Part shown: positions 42,514 through 50,981 of the stretch, piece after piece
Layout: each line of letters begins with the position of its first letter
Numbering within the stretch: the first letter of the stretch is position 1
Source of the DNA: Rhizobiales bacterium CCH3-A5
Lineage (GTDB): Bacteria > Pseudomonadota > Alphaproteobacteria > Rhizobiales > Beijerinckiaceae
DNA length: 64,000 bases
Reading direction: 5' to 3'
Assembly (NCBI GenBank): GCA_001556025.1
Contig: LSIB01000003.1
Location: 1-64,000, forward strand
Position numbers and translations under genes: made by a program
Notes under the pieces: generated by a model
Seen by the model: only the letters and a program-made list of their open reading frames with translations
Databases searched by the model: none
Told to the model about the DNA's origin: nothing

Positions 42514-44553
42514 ATGACCGACGCCGCCCGCACGCTGATCGTCTGTTCGTGCGAGGACACCATGCCGCTCGACCTTGCCGCTCTTGGCAGGGGTTGCCCG
42601 AGCGCCGACATCCGCACGGCTCGTCATCTCTGCCGCACCCAGACCGACATCGTCACCAAGCTGCTCGGCGAGAGCGACGCCATCACCATCGCCTGCACGC
42701 AGGAGGCGCCGCTCTTCGACGAACTGGCGGCCGACCACGACTACGAAGGCGAACTGGTCTTCGCCAACATCCGCGAGACCGGCGGGTGGTCGCGCGAGGC
42801 CAAGGCGGCCGGCCCCAAAATGGCGGCGCTGCTGGCGGCCGCCGCCGAGCCGATGCCCGCGATGGGGTTCACCACGCTGACCAGCAAGGGCGTGGCGCTG
42901 GTTTATGGCCGCGACGAGACTGCGATTTCCGTCGGCCAGCGCCTCGCCGAGCATCTCGACGTGACCATCCTGCTCAGCCGGCCGGGCGAGATCGCGCCGC
43001 CGCGCGTGATGGCCGTGCCGGTCCTGAAAGGCACGATCGGGGCGGCGACCGGCTGGCTCGGCGCGTTCGAGCTGACGGTCAACGACTACGCCGCCCCGCT
43101 GCCCTCGTCGCGCGCGAAACTCGTCTTCGGCGAGCCGCGGAACGGCGCGGTCTCGCAATGCGACATCGTCATCGACCTCTCGGGCGGGACGCCGCTGTTC
43201 CCGGCGGGCGACCTGCGCGCCGGCTATCTCCGGGCCGATCCGCGTGACAAGGCCGCGATCGAAAAACTGGTCGCTGATGCTAGCCATCTCGTCGGCGAGT
43301 TCGACAAGCCGCGCTATGTCCGGCTGAACGAGGACCTCTGCGCCCATGCCCGTTCGAAGAAGACGGGCTGCACCCGCTGCCTCGAACTCTGCCCGACAGG
43401 CGCTATCACGCCGAACGGTGACCATGTCGCGATCTCGGCCGAAATCTGCGCCGGCTGCGGCGCCTGCGCTGCCGTCTGCCCGACAGGCGCGGTGACCTAT
43501 GCACTGCCGCCGACCGACGCGCTGCTGCGCCGCCTGCGCACGCTGCTGACCACTTACGCACAGGCCGGCGGCCGCGACGCGGTCGTGCTGCTACACGACG
43601 CCGAGCATGGCGAGCCGCTGATCGACGCGCTCGCCCGCTTCGGCGATGGGCTGCCCGCCCGCGTGCTGCCGCTGCGCGTCAACGAGATCACACAGCTCGG
43701 GTTGGAAACATACGCTGCGGCGCTCGCCTTCGGCGCTTCGGCCATCCGCGTGCTCGGCCGCGCCAAACCGAAGCACGATCTCTCGGGCCTGACGCGCAAC
43801 CTCGACTACGCCAACACGCTCAGCCGAGCGCTCGGCTTCGGCGAGGGCCGGGCGGGCGTGATCGAGACCGACGACCCCGACCAACTCGCTCTGGCCCTTT
43901 CGCGGATCGCGCCTGGCCAGTCCTCCACCAGCCCCGCCCGCTTCCGGCCGATGGGCGAGGGCCGGCCGCTGCTGCGGCAGGCCGTCTCGGAACTGCACGC
44001 CGCCGCGCCGACGCCGGTGCCCGACGTCGCCATGCCCGAGCGCGCGCCCTTCGGCACCATTCATGTCGAGACGGATGGCTGCACGCTCTGCCTGGCTTGC
44101 GTCTCCGCCTGTCCGGTTCAGGCGCTTTCGGACAATCCCGAGCGCCCGACGCTCGCCTTCCAGGAGGATCTTTGCGTGCAGTGCGGGCTTTGCGCCACGA
44201 CTTGCCCCGAAAAGGTGATCACGCTGGAGCCGCGCATCGATTTCGACGCCTGGAAGGGCGGCAAGCGCGTGCTGAAGCAGGAAGAGCCGTTCCACTGCAT
44301 CAACTGCGCAAAACCCTTCGGCGTGCGCTCGACGATCGAGAAGATCGCGGCCAAGCTCGAAGGCAAGCACTGGATGTTTTCCGGCGCCTCGGCGCAGCGC
44401 ATCTCGGTGATCAGGATGTGCGAGGATTGCCGCGTCGAGGTCGTCGTCAACGAGAGCTTCGACCCGCATCTGTCGCCGCAACGGCCGCCGGTGAGGACGA
44501 CGGAGGACTATCTGCGCGAGCGGGCGGAGCGGGGCGAGGATCCGCTGCAGTAG
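42514..44553 (+). CDS. Multi-cluster ferredoxin-like 4Fe-4S protein linked to FDH
   Basis: A 679-residue cytoplasmic iron-sulfur protein. The N-terminal 60 residues contain VCSCEDTMPLD and CRTQ, resembling an HdrA-like head. Two ferredoxin domains follow: CTRCLELCP (from residue 286) with CAGCGACAAVCP (from 312), then CTLCLACVSACP (523) with CVQCGLCATTCP (554), giving up to four [4Fe-4S] clusters. A final pair CINC and CEDC may bind another metal. Between them lies a non-Fe-S domain with VVLLHDAEHGEPLIDAL. No signal peptide. It diverges from the FDH accessory operon, suggesting an electron-transfer or maturation role for cytosolic partners of formate metabolism. Confidence 0.85.
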   Translation: MTDAARTLIVCSCEDTMPLDLAALGRGCPSADIRTARHLCRTQTDIVTKLLGESDAITIACTQEAPLFDELAADHDYEGELVFANIRETGGWSREAKAAGPKMAALLAAAAEPMPAMGFTTLTSKGVALVYGRDETAISVGQRLAEHLDVTILLSRPGEIAPPRVMAVPVLKGTIGAATGWLGAFELTVNDYAAPLPSSRAKLVFGEPRNGAVSQCDIVIDLSGGTPLFPAGDLRAGYLRADPRDKAAIEKLVADASHLVGEFDKPRYVRLNEDLCAHARSKKTGCTRCLELCPTGAITPNGDHVAISAEICAGCGACAAVCPTGAVTYALPPTDALLRRLRTLLTTYAQAGGRDAVVLLHDAEHGEPLIDALARFGDGLPARVLPLRVNEITQLGLETYAAALAFGASAIRVLGRAKPKHDLSGLTRNLDYANTLSRALGFGEGRAGVIETDDPDQLALALSRIAPGQSSTSPARFRPMGEGRPLLRQAVSELHAAAPTPVPDVAMPERAPFGTIHVETDGCTLCLACVSACPVQALSDNPERPTLAFQEDLCVQCGLCATTCPEKVITLEPRIDFDAWKGGKRVLKQEEPFHCINCAKPFGVRSTIEKIAAKLEGKHWMFSGASAQRISVIRMCEDCRVEVVVNESFDPHLSPQRPPVRTTEDYLRERAERGEDPLQ

Positions 44554-44571
44554 ACGGCCCAACCGGCTTTT

Positions 44572-44665
44572 CCGTCATGCTCGGCCCTGTGCCGAGCATC
44601 CACGTCTTGGGCGTAGGGCTCTACGAGCGAAGACGTGCATGGTCGGGACAAGCCCGACCATGACG
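44572..44665. repeat. Intergenic palindromic repeat, family A (copy 4)
   Basis: The left hairpin GCTCGGCCCTGTGCCGAGC and right hairpin GGTCGGGACAAGCCCGACC are framed by CCGTCAT and ATGACG, with CCACGTCTTGG and GAAGACGTGCAT inside. Located between the convergent Fe-S protein and WD40-cytochrome genes, where it may serve as a bidirectional terminator. Confidence 0.85.
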
Positions 44666-44675
44666 AAAGAAGGTA

Positions 44676-45959
44676 TCACCGCGCCGCCGTCACCTTCTCC
44701 AGCCAGTCGACCAGCGCCTGCCGGTCCTCCGCGCTGCCGATCGTCTGCTCCGGCATCTTCGTCCCCGGCGTATAGGCATTCGGCCCCACCTCGAAGAGCT
44801 TCGCCACGGTCTCCTTGCTCCAGACGATGTCCATCGTCCTGAACGCGTCGGAATAGGCGTAGCCCGGCGCGCTCGCGATCTTCCTCCCGAAAATCCCGTG
44901 CAAGGTCGGCCCCGCCCGGTTGCCGTCGGCCGGCGTCAGCGTGTGGCATGCCGCACAGGCGCGAAATACCTGCGCGCCGCGCTCGCCCTGAAACGCAGCC
45001 AGCACATCCTCTCCCGCGCGCGGCACGACCGGGCCGATATGCTCGCCGGTGACCGCGTTCCAGCGCCGCACCAGCCGATCCGCCCCGCCAGACAGCAACG
45101 TCCTGCCATCGGGCAAAAACGCCAGCGACCAGACCGGCAGCCCCGGCCCGACCAGCGTCGCCCGGATCGCGCGCGTCCGGCGCTCGATCAGCGCCACCTG
45201 ACCGCGCAGGCCGCCGACTGCGATGGTCGCGCCATCCGCCGACAGCGCCAGCGCGATCAGCGGCGTCTGGCCGATGGCGATCTCGGCGCGAGCCGCGCCA
45301 TTGGGGCCAAAGAGCCTGAGAATCCCGTCGGCGGCGGCGACCGCGATCTCGCCATCGGGCGCGATAACGACGCCGTTCAGCGCGGCCGGCAGCGTGATGA
45401 TCCGTGCCGGCCCGTCATCAGCCGGCCAGATTCGCAAGGTCGCGTCATACCCCGAGGAGACGATAGCGCCACCGGGCGCGAAGGCGACGCCGTTGACCGG
45501 CCCCTTATGCCCCTCCAGCACGCGCGCCTTGCCATCGGCGAGTGAAACGACGCGCACTGTCTCGTCCCACGACGCCGAGGCGAGATGCCCGCCCTCGGGT
45601 GAGACGGCGATGGCGGAGACCGGCCCCTTATGGCCGTCGAGAACCCGGGCCGGCTCGGCCGCATCGCCCTGCCACAGCGCGATCCTGCCGTCTTCGGCCC
45701 CGCTAGCGAAGCCGAGCCCGTTCACCGTCGCGACCGCGTTGATCGCGCCCTGATGGAAGCGCAGCACCTTGTCGGCCGCGCCCGTCTCCAGCCGCCACAG
45801 GATCGCCGACTGGTCGAAGGAGCCGGTCATGGCGAGCCTGCCGTCGGGCGACACGGCGACGGCGCGGACCGGCCCGCCATGCCCGCGCAGCTCCTGAGCG
45901 GGGGCGGGGGAGGCGAGGACGAGAACTGCGGCCAGCGTTGCGCAAGCGGTCCTTCTCAT
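44676..45959 (-). CDS. WD40 repeat-cytochrome c fusion protein
   Basis: A 427-residue exported protein. A signal peptide (TACATLAAVLVLASPAPAQ, ending about residue 21) is followed by seven or so WD40 repeats making a beta-propeller (e.g. GHGGPVRAVAVSPDGRLAMTG, GHKGPVSAIAVSPEGGHLAS, GHKGPVNGVAFAPGGAIVSS). The last 100 residues are a class I cytochrome c with haem motif CAACH and a downstream Met ligand candidate in PGTKMPEQTI. The start codon directly abuts the stop of the transaminase gene, so translation is probably coupled. A periplasmic electron-carrying propeller of unknown partner. Confidence 0.88.
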   Translation of the reverse strand: MRRTACATLAAVLVLASPAPAQELRGHGGPVRAVAVSPDGRLAMTGSFDQSAILWRLETGAADKVLRFHQGAINAVATVNGLGFASGAEDGRIALWQGDAAEPARVLDGHKGPVSAIAVSPEGGHLASASWDETVRVVSLADGKARVLEGHKGPVNGVAFAPGGAIVSSGYDATLRIWPADDGPARIITLPAALNGVVIAPDGEIAVAAADGILRLFGPNGAARAEIAIGQTPLIALALSADGATIAVGGLRGQVALIERRTRAIRATLVGPGLPVWSLAFLPDGRTLLSGGADRLVRRWNAVTGEHIGPVVPRAGEDVLAAFQGERGAQVFRACAACHTLTPADGNRAGPTLHGIFGRKIASAPGYAYSDAFRTMDIVWSKETVAKLFEVGPNAYTPGTKMPEQTIGSAEDRQALVDWLEKVTAAR

Positions 45960-47300
45960 TCAGTGAGCCACCGCCCGCACCACCCGGCGCACCTTCTCCG
46001 TAAGCTCCCCGATCTGCTCCTCCGTGATGATCAGCGGTGGGGTCAGGGCCAGCGTCTCGCCGGTGATCCGGATCATGATCCCTTCCTCGCGAAAAGCCCG
46101 GTCCATCGCCTCATAGGCGCGCTTGCCGACGCCTTCGGGGCGCGAGGCGAGGTCGATGCCGGCCACCAGCCCCAGCGTGCGGATGTCGAGCACGTTGGGC
46201 TCGTCCTTCAGCGACATGATCGCGTCGGCCCAGACCGGCTCCAGCGCCTTCGTCCGCTCGAACAGGCCCTCGTCGCGGTAGATGTCGAGCGTCGCAAGGC
46301 AGGCGGCGGCCGCCAGCGGGTGGCCGGAATAGGTGTAGCCATGGAACAACTCGATGACGTTGTCGGGGCCGTTCATGAAGGCGTCGTAGATGTGCTTGCG
46401 GCAGATCACGCCGCCCATCGGCACCGTGCCCGAGGTCACGCCCTTGGCGAAGGTGATCATGTCCGGGACGACGCCGTAGCGTTCGGCGGCGAAGGCCGTC
46501 CCGAGCCGGCCGAAGCCGGTGATGACCTCGTCGAAGATCAAAAGGATGCCATGCTTGTCGCAGATCTCGCGCAGGCGCTTGAGATAGCCTTTCGGCGGCG
46601 GCAGCACGCCGGTCGAGCCCGCCATCGGCTCGACCATGACGGCGGCGATGGTCGAGGCGTCGTGCAGGGTGACGATGCGCTCCAACTCGTCGGCGAAATG
46701 CGCGCCGTAATCCGGCTCGCCCTTGGTGAAGCGCTGCTTCTCGCGATCGTAGGTGTGCGGCATATGGTCCGCGCCGGCCAGCAGCGAGCCGAAGAATTTC
46801 CGATTGGAGACGATGCCGCCGACCGAGATGCCGCCGAAACCGACGCCGTGATAGCCGCGCTCGCGGCCGATCAGGCGGGTCTTGGAGCCCTTGCCGGAGA
46901 TGTTCCAGTAGGCGATCGCGATCTTCAGCGCGGTGTCGGCGGCCTCGGAGCCCGAACCCGCGAAGAAGACATGGTCGAGGTCGCCCGGCGCCAGCGCTGC
47001 GATCCGGGCGGCCGCAGCGAACACCTTGGGATGGCCGAACTGGAAGGAGGGCGCGTAGTCGAGCTCCTCCGCCTGCGCCTGGATCGCCTCGATGATCGGC
47101 CGGCGCGCATGGCCGGCATTGCAGCACCACAGGCCCGCCGTGCCGTCCATCACCGGCTTGCCCTCCGGCGTGTAGTAGAACATCCCCTCGGCGCGGGCGA
47201 TCATGCGCGGGTTCTGCTTGAACGAGCGGTTGGCCGTGAACGGCATCCAGAAGGCGTCGAGGTCGTTGGGCGTGCCCAGCGGCTTGAGGGCGGATGTCAT
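45960..47300 (-). CDS. Class III omega-amino acid--pyruvate aminotransferase
   Basis: A 446-residue PLP-dependent transaminase. Family features are the start WMPFTANRSFK, GSGSEAADTALKIA, RGYHGVGFGG, the Asp in LLIFDEVITGFGR, and the PLP lysine in ITFAKGVTSG. Close relatives transfer the amino group of beta-alanine or other omega-amino acids to pyruvate. Cytoplasmic. Transcribed upstream of the WD40-cytochrome gene with no intergenic space. Precise donor substrate not deducible from sequence. Confidence 0.9.
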   Translation of the reverse strand: MTSALKPLGTPNDLDAFWMPFTANRSFKQNPRMIARAEGMFYYTPEGKPVMDGTAGLWCCNAGHARRPIIEAIQAQAEELDYAPSFQFGHPKVFAAAARIAALAPGDLDHVFFAGSGSEAADTALKIAIAYWNISGKGSKTRLIGRERGYHGVGFGGISVGGIVSNRKFFGSLLAGADHMPHTYDREKQRFTKGEPDYGAHFADELERIVTLHDASTIAAVMVEPMAGSTGVLPPPKGYLKRLREICDKHGILLIFDEVITGFGRLGTAFAAERYGVVPDMITFAKGVTSGTVPMGGVICRKHIYDAFMNGPDNVIELFHGYTYSGHPLAAAACLATLDIYRDEGLFERTKALEPVWADAIMSLKDEPNVLDIRTLGLVAGIDLASRPEGVGKRAYEAMDRAFREEGIMIRITGETLALTPPLIITEEQIGELTEKVRRVVRAVAH

Positions 47301-47489
47301 CGGCGGCGTTCCCGGTCCAGTTAAGCGTCTCTCAACCTAACAGCACAGCAGGGACTGTAAATCGCCGGCCGGGCGGGGCATGCCTGCGCCGGCCGTGGAC
47401 CAAAAGTCGCGCGACGAGACAGGTGACGTTACGTCGCGCTCGGCCTAGTCTGTCACCCGGGGGAGTGAGAAAACTGCATTGGGACCACA

Positions 47490-49319
47490 ATGGTCGCTAG
47501 CGGCGAGACCCCGGATCGGCCCGACGAACAGGCCGCGGCGCTGATCCGCGCGGCGCTGGACCGTATTCTCGCCTCCGACGCCTTCCGCAGCGCGCCGCAA
47601 CTCGCGGCTTTTCTCGGCTTCATCGTCGAGCGCAGCCTTGCCGGCCGCGCCGCCGAGTTGAAGGGTTACACCATCGCCGTCGAGGCGTTCGGCCGGTCCC
47701 CCGATTTCGATCCGCAGACGGACCCGATCGTGCGCGTCGAGGCCGGCCGGCTGCGCAAGGCGCTGGTGCAGTATTATGCCGGCGAAGGCGCGGCCGAGCC
47801 GCTCAGGATCACGATTCCGGTCGGCGGCTATGTTCCGAGCTTCCTGTCCGATGGTCCGGGCCTCGTCGCGGACGCGGAGGATCGGGCTCCGATCCCCCCC
47901 GATCCTGCGGCGGATACGTTCATGGCGTCCGCGCCGCCGGACGAGCCGGCCGGAGCGGCCGGCCGTGTCGAGACCGGGCGCGCCCGGCTCGCCATCGTCG
48001 GGCTCGTGCTGATCATCGTGATCATGGCCGTCGCGGTGGCGTCGACGCGGATCGGCCATCGCCGCGAGGCAGGCTCGCCCCCCGCCGGCGTCGCGCAGCA
48101 GACTCGGACGGCCCCGCCGCCTGCCGCCGCGCCGCCCCCCATCGATGCCGCGCCGCAGCCGGCCCATCTCCCGGTCGTCACGGTGACGGTAGGCACGCCG
48201 CGGGACGATCCCGCGCTAGCGGAGGTGATGCAGCGCTTCGCCCGGCTGCTGGTCGACGTCATGGCGCGCTTCGACGATCTGATCTCGGTCAAGGCGCTGC
48301 AGCCCGGCGCGAGCGGCGTCGAGGCCGGCGCCTATGTTTTCGAGATAAACGCCAGCCGCGTCGGCGCGGATACGGAGGGCTTCGGCCGCCTGCGTTCGGT
48401 CAGGGACGGGCGGATCGTCTGGACGACATCGACGACGCGCACCCTGAGCGGCGGCCCGGACGATCCCGAACTGCTCGAACTGGCGCGCCGGCTGGCGATC
48501 CGACTGGCCGAGCCCTTCGGCATCATCCATGCGGATTTCCGCCAATCGGCGACCTCGCCGGCGATGCGCTGCATGTTCCAGGCTTTCGACTTCCGCCGCA
48601 CCATGCAGCCGGCCGAGCATCTCGCCGCCCGCGCCTGCCTCGAGGGCGTGCTCGCCAGGGATCCGGGCTTTCATCCGGCCTGGTCGCAACTGGCGCTGCT
48701 GATTCTCGACGAGCATGCGCAGGGGTTCAACCCGCTGCCCGGCCCGCCGCTCGACCGTGCGCTGAGCGCGGCGCTGACGGCGTTGCGGCTGGCCCCGTCG
48801 AGCGCACGCGCGCAGCAGGTCATGATGGACGTGCTGTTCGCCAGGGGGGCACTGGAAGACGCGATCAGGAGCGGCCGCGAGGCGCTGGCGCGCAACCCCT
48901 ACGATCCCGACATCATGGCCGATCTCGGCTCGCGCTTCGTCCGGCTCAACCGGCCGGCGGAGGGGCTGCCGCTGCTCTCCCGCGCCGTGGAGCTCAGCGC
49001 CGGCCGGCCGCCCTGGTACGATTTCTACGCCTTTCTGGCGGCGCATCTGCTGGGTGCCGACAAACTGGCCGAGAGCTACGCCGCGGCCCTGGTCGCGGAC
49101 CAGGGCGCGCTCAGCCTGCTTGGCCGGTCGCTCTCCGCCGCCAAAGCGAAGGACGAGATCGAACTGGCGATCTGCCTGCGCGCGCTCGCCGAAGCCGCTC
49201 CGCTCTTTGCGGTCGATCCGCGGCTGTATCTTGGCCAGAAGGGCTTCGCGCCGGAGCTGATCGACCGCGTGCTTGCCGCCCTGGGGGCCGACGCACTCGG
49301 CGCCCTGACGCGGCGATAG
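47490..49319 (+). CDS. Membrane protein with N-terminal DNA-binding-like domain and TPR-like C-terminus
   Basis: A 609-residue protein of uncertain role. Residues 10-115 form a compact domain (LDRILASDAFRSAPQLAAFLGF, ELKGYTIAVEAFGR, TDPIVRVEAGRLRKAL, ITIPVGGYVPSF) that I know from the N-termini of adenylate-cyclase-like and TolB/TPR proteins, where it resembles a signalling or winged-helix module. One membrane helix lies at about 167-186 (LAIVGLVLIIVIMAVAVAS), followed by a Pro/Ala linker, a TolB-like beta domain and TPR-like helices (about 360-580, ALTALRLAPSSARAQQVMMD, AREALARNPYDPDIMADLG-type). This layout is CadC-like: cytoplasmic DNA-binding plus periplasmic sensing. Function inferred only. 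Confidence 0.65.
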   Translation: MVASGETPDRPDEQAAALIRAALDRILASDAFRSAPQLAAFLGFIVERSLAGRAAELKGYTIAVEAFGRSPDFDPQTDPIVRVEAGRLRKALVQYYAGEGAAEPLRITIPVGGYVPSFLSDGPGLVADAEDRAPIPPDPAADTFMASAPPDEPAGAAGRVETGRARLAIVGLVLIIVIMAVAVASTRIGHRREAGSPPAGVAQQTRTAPPPAAAPPPIDAAPQPAHLPVVTVTVGTPRDDPALAEVMQRFARLLVDVMARFDDLISVKALQPGASGVEAGAYVFEINASRVGADTEGFGRLRSVRDGRIVWTTSTTRTLSGGPDDPELLELARRLAIRLAEPFGIIHADFRQSATSPAMRCMFQAFDFRRTMQPAEHLAARACLEGVLARDPGFHPAWSQLALLILDEHAQGFNPLPGPPLDRALSAALTALRLAPSSARAQQVMMDVLFARGALEDAIRSGREALARNPYDPDIMADLGSRFVRLNRPAEGLPLLSRAVELSAGRPPWYDFYAFLAAHLLGADKLAESYAAALVADQGALSLLGRSLSAAKAKDEIELAICLRALAEAAPLFAVDPRLYLGQKGFAPELIDRVLAALGADALGALTRR

Positions 49320-49321
49320 CG

Positions 49322-49341
49322 AGCCCGCCAGCGGGCTTTCC
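49322..49341 (+). terminator. Weak terminator-like hairpin
   Basis: AGCCCG/CGGGCT stem with a 4-nt loop and a short TTCC tail, starting 3 nt after the preceding stop. The T-tract is weak, so efficiency is doubtful. Confidence 0.45.
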
Positions 49342-49427
49342 GTGAATTCCACCGCTTTCTGCGCGATTGGGTCGGCGACGTAGGCCGGGAGGCTCGCTTG
49401 ACGCCTCCGGCGCAGGTAGTTTTCCAG

Positions 49428-50921
49428 ATGTCTCTCGTGATTCGCCGCTGTCGTCCCGTCCCCTCTTGCGCGGTCGCTCTCTTGGCCCCTGTCCGCCTGA
49501 ACGCCCTGCACCCACTCGCCAGCGCCGTTACCGGCCTGTCGGCCGGCGCCGTCACCGCGCTGCTTCTGCCGGGCCCGCTCGGCGGTGCGCTCGGCCTGCT
49601 GCTGGCCGGCGGCGGGCTGATCGGCTCGGCGCTGATCTCGGAGAAGCGCGCCTTGGGCCAGCGCGAGCAGGTTCTGGCGGCGATCGGCGAGGTCAAGGTC
49701 AGGCTGGCGACCAATGCGATCCGCCTTGATACGCTGGCGCGTCGCGTCGAGGAACTGCCGATGCGCGAGGCGGACGCCGCGCCTGCGCGCGCGACGCTGA
49801 ACGAACTCACGGCCGAAGTCGGGCTGCTCGGCGACCTGATCCATCAGGTCGCGACCACGCTCGCCGACCATGACGCCGAATTGGCGCTGGCGCGTTCGCG
49901 CCAGCAGGCGGCGACGCCCGCGCCCGTGCCGGTGATCGACCCTGAGGCTGCGATGCGGGCGCGGATCGAGGCCAAGGCGGCCGAGCGCGAGGAGACGATG
50001 CGGCAGGCGCAGCGCCGCGCCGCCGACGAGCGCGCCGCCGTGATCAGCCAGGCGCTGTCGGAGGGCCGCGTCGAGGTCCATCTTCAGCCGATCGTGCAAT
50101 TGCCCCAGCGGCGCACCCGCGGCTACGAGGCGCTGGTCAGGCTGCGTCTCGACGAGCAGACGCTGCTGCTGCCCGAACATTTCGTCAAAATCGTCGAGGA
50201 GCGCGGCTTCGGCCCGACGCTGGATGCGCTTGTGCTGACGCGCGCGCTCGCCATCGCCCGCCATCTCGGCGCCAAGGACGGGAAGCTGTTCGTCTCGTGC
50301 AATTTCAGCGCGGCGACCTGGGGCTCGGCCAAGGCGCTGTCGGCGCTGTCGCGCATTCTCGACAAGTATCGCGAGCATGCCGGCCATCTCGTCATCGAGA
50401 TGCCGCAGACCGTGTTCCGGGCACTCGACCCGACGAGTCTGGGCTTTCTCGGCGCGATGTCGGCCAATGGCGTGCGCTTTGCGCTCGACCAACTCGTCGA
50501 TCTCAGGCTCGATCCGGCGTCGCTGTCCGATCGCGGCGTCCGTTTCGTCAAGGCCCCGGCCGCGCTGCTGCAGGCGGACGCGGTGGGCCGCGTGGCGGCC
50601 GACATCGCCGCCAGCGATCTCTCCGCGCTGCTCGCCCGCGCATCGATTACGCTGATAGCCGACGACATCGAGGACGATCCGACGGTGGCGGACATGATCG
50701 AACTCGGCGTCGGCCTCGCGCAGGGGCTGGTCTTCTCGCCGCCGCGCCCGGTCAAGCCGGAGGTCTTCGCCGAGCCGTCGGCTGCGCCGGTTCGCGAGCC
50801 GGAGCCCGCGCCGGCCCGGCCTTCGGCCGAGGTCCTGGGTTATCCCGCGCCCGCGCCGGCCGAGGACGCAAAACCCGAGCGCTTGCCCTTCCGCTCCGTG
50901 CTGCGCCGCGCCAGCGCCTGA
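49428..50921 (+). CDS. EAL domain protein, probably catalytically inactive
   Basis: A 497-residue protein with N-terminal hydrophobic helices (about residues 25-65), a coiled-coil linker, and an EAL domain (about 190-430). EAL enzymes hydrolyse cyclic di-GMP. Here YEALVRL keeps the signature Glu and CNFSAATW keeps an Asn, but the DDFGTGYSSL metal-binding motif is replaced by ALDQLVDLRLDPASL and the later E in the EGVE motif by IADDIED. It should therefore bind or sense rather than hydrolyse. The C-terminus is a Pro/Ala-rich tail. An upstream in-frame TTG at 49398 with a GGGAGG site would add 10 residues. Confidence 0.8.
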   Translation: MSLVIRRCRPVPSCAVALLAPVRLNALHPLASAVTGLSAGAVTALLLPGPLGGALGLLLAGGGLIGSALISEKRALGQREQVLAAIGEVKVRLATNAIRLDTLARRVEELPMREADAAPARATLNELTAEVGLLGDLIHQVATTLADHDAELALARSRQQAATPAPVPVIDPEAAMRARIEAKAAEREETMRQAQRRAADERAAVISQALSEGRVEVHLQPIVQLPQRRTRGYEALVRLRLDEQTLLLPEHFVKIVEERGFGPTLDALVLTRALAIARHLGAKDGKLFVSCNFSAATWGSAKALSALSRILDKYREHAGHLVIEMPQTVFRALDPTSLGFLGAMSANGVRFALDQLVDLRLDPASLSDRGVRFVKAPAALLQADAVGRVAADIAASDLSALLARASITLIADDIEDDPTVADMIELGVGLAQGLVFSPPRPVKPEVFAEPSAAPVREPEPAPARPSAEVLGYPAPAPAEDAKPERLPFRSVLRRASA

Positions 50922-50954
50922 GCGAGCGTCTTCTTTTTGCAACCGCGAAGAGCT

Positions 50955-50981
50955 AAGGCTCCATGACAGCCATGGAGCCTT
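50955..50981 (+). promoter_or_regulatory. 11-bp hairpin covering the start of the HAD gene
   Basis: AAGGCTCCATG and CATGGAGCCTT are perfectly complementary with a 5-nt loop. The stem includes the likely AAGG ribosome-binding site, the ATG at 50963 and the in-frame ATG at 50972. In mRNA it would occlude initiation unless opened. No T-run follows, so it is not a terminator. Confidence 0.6.
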
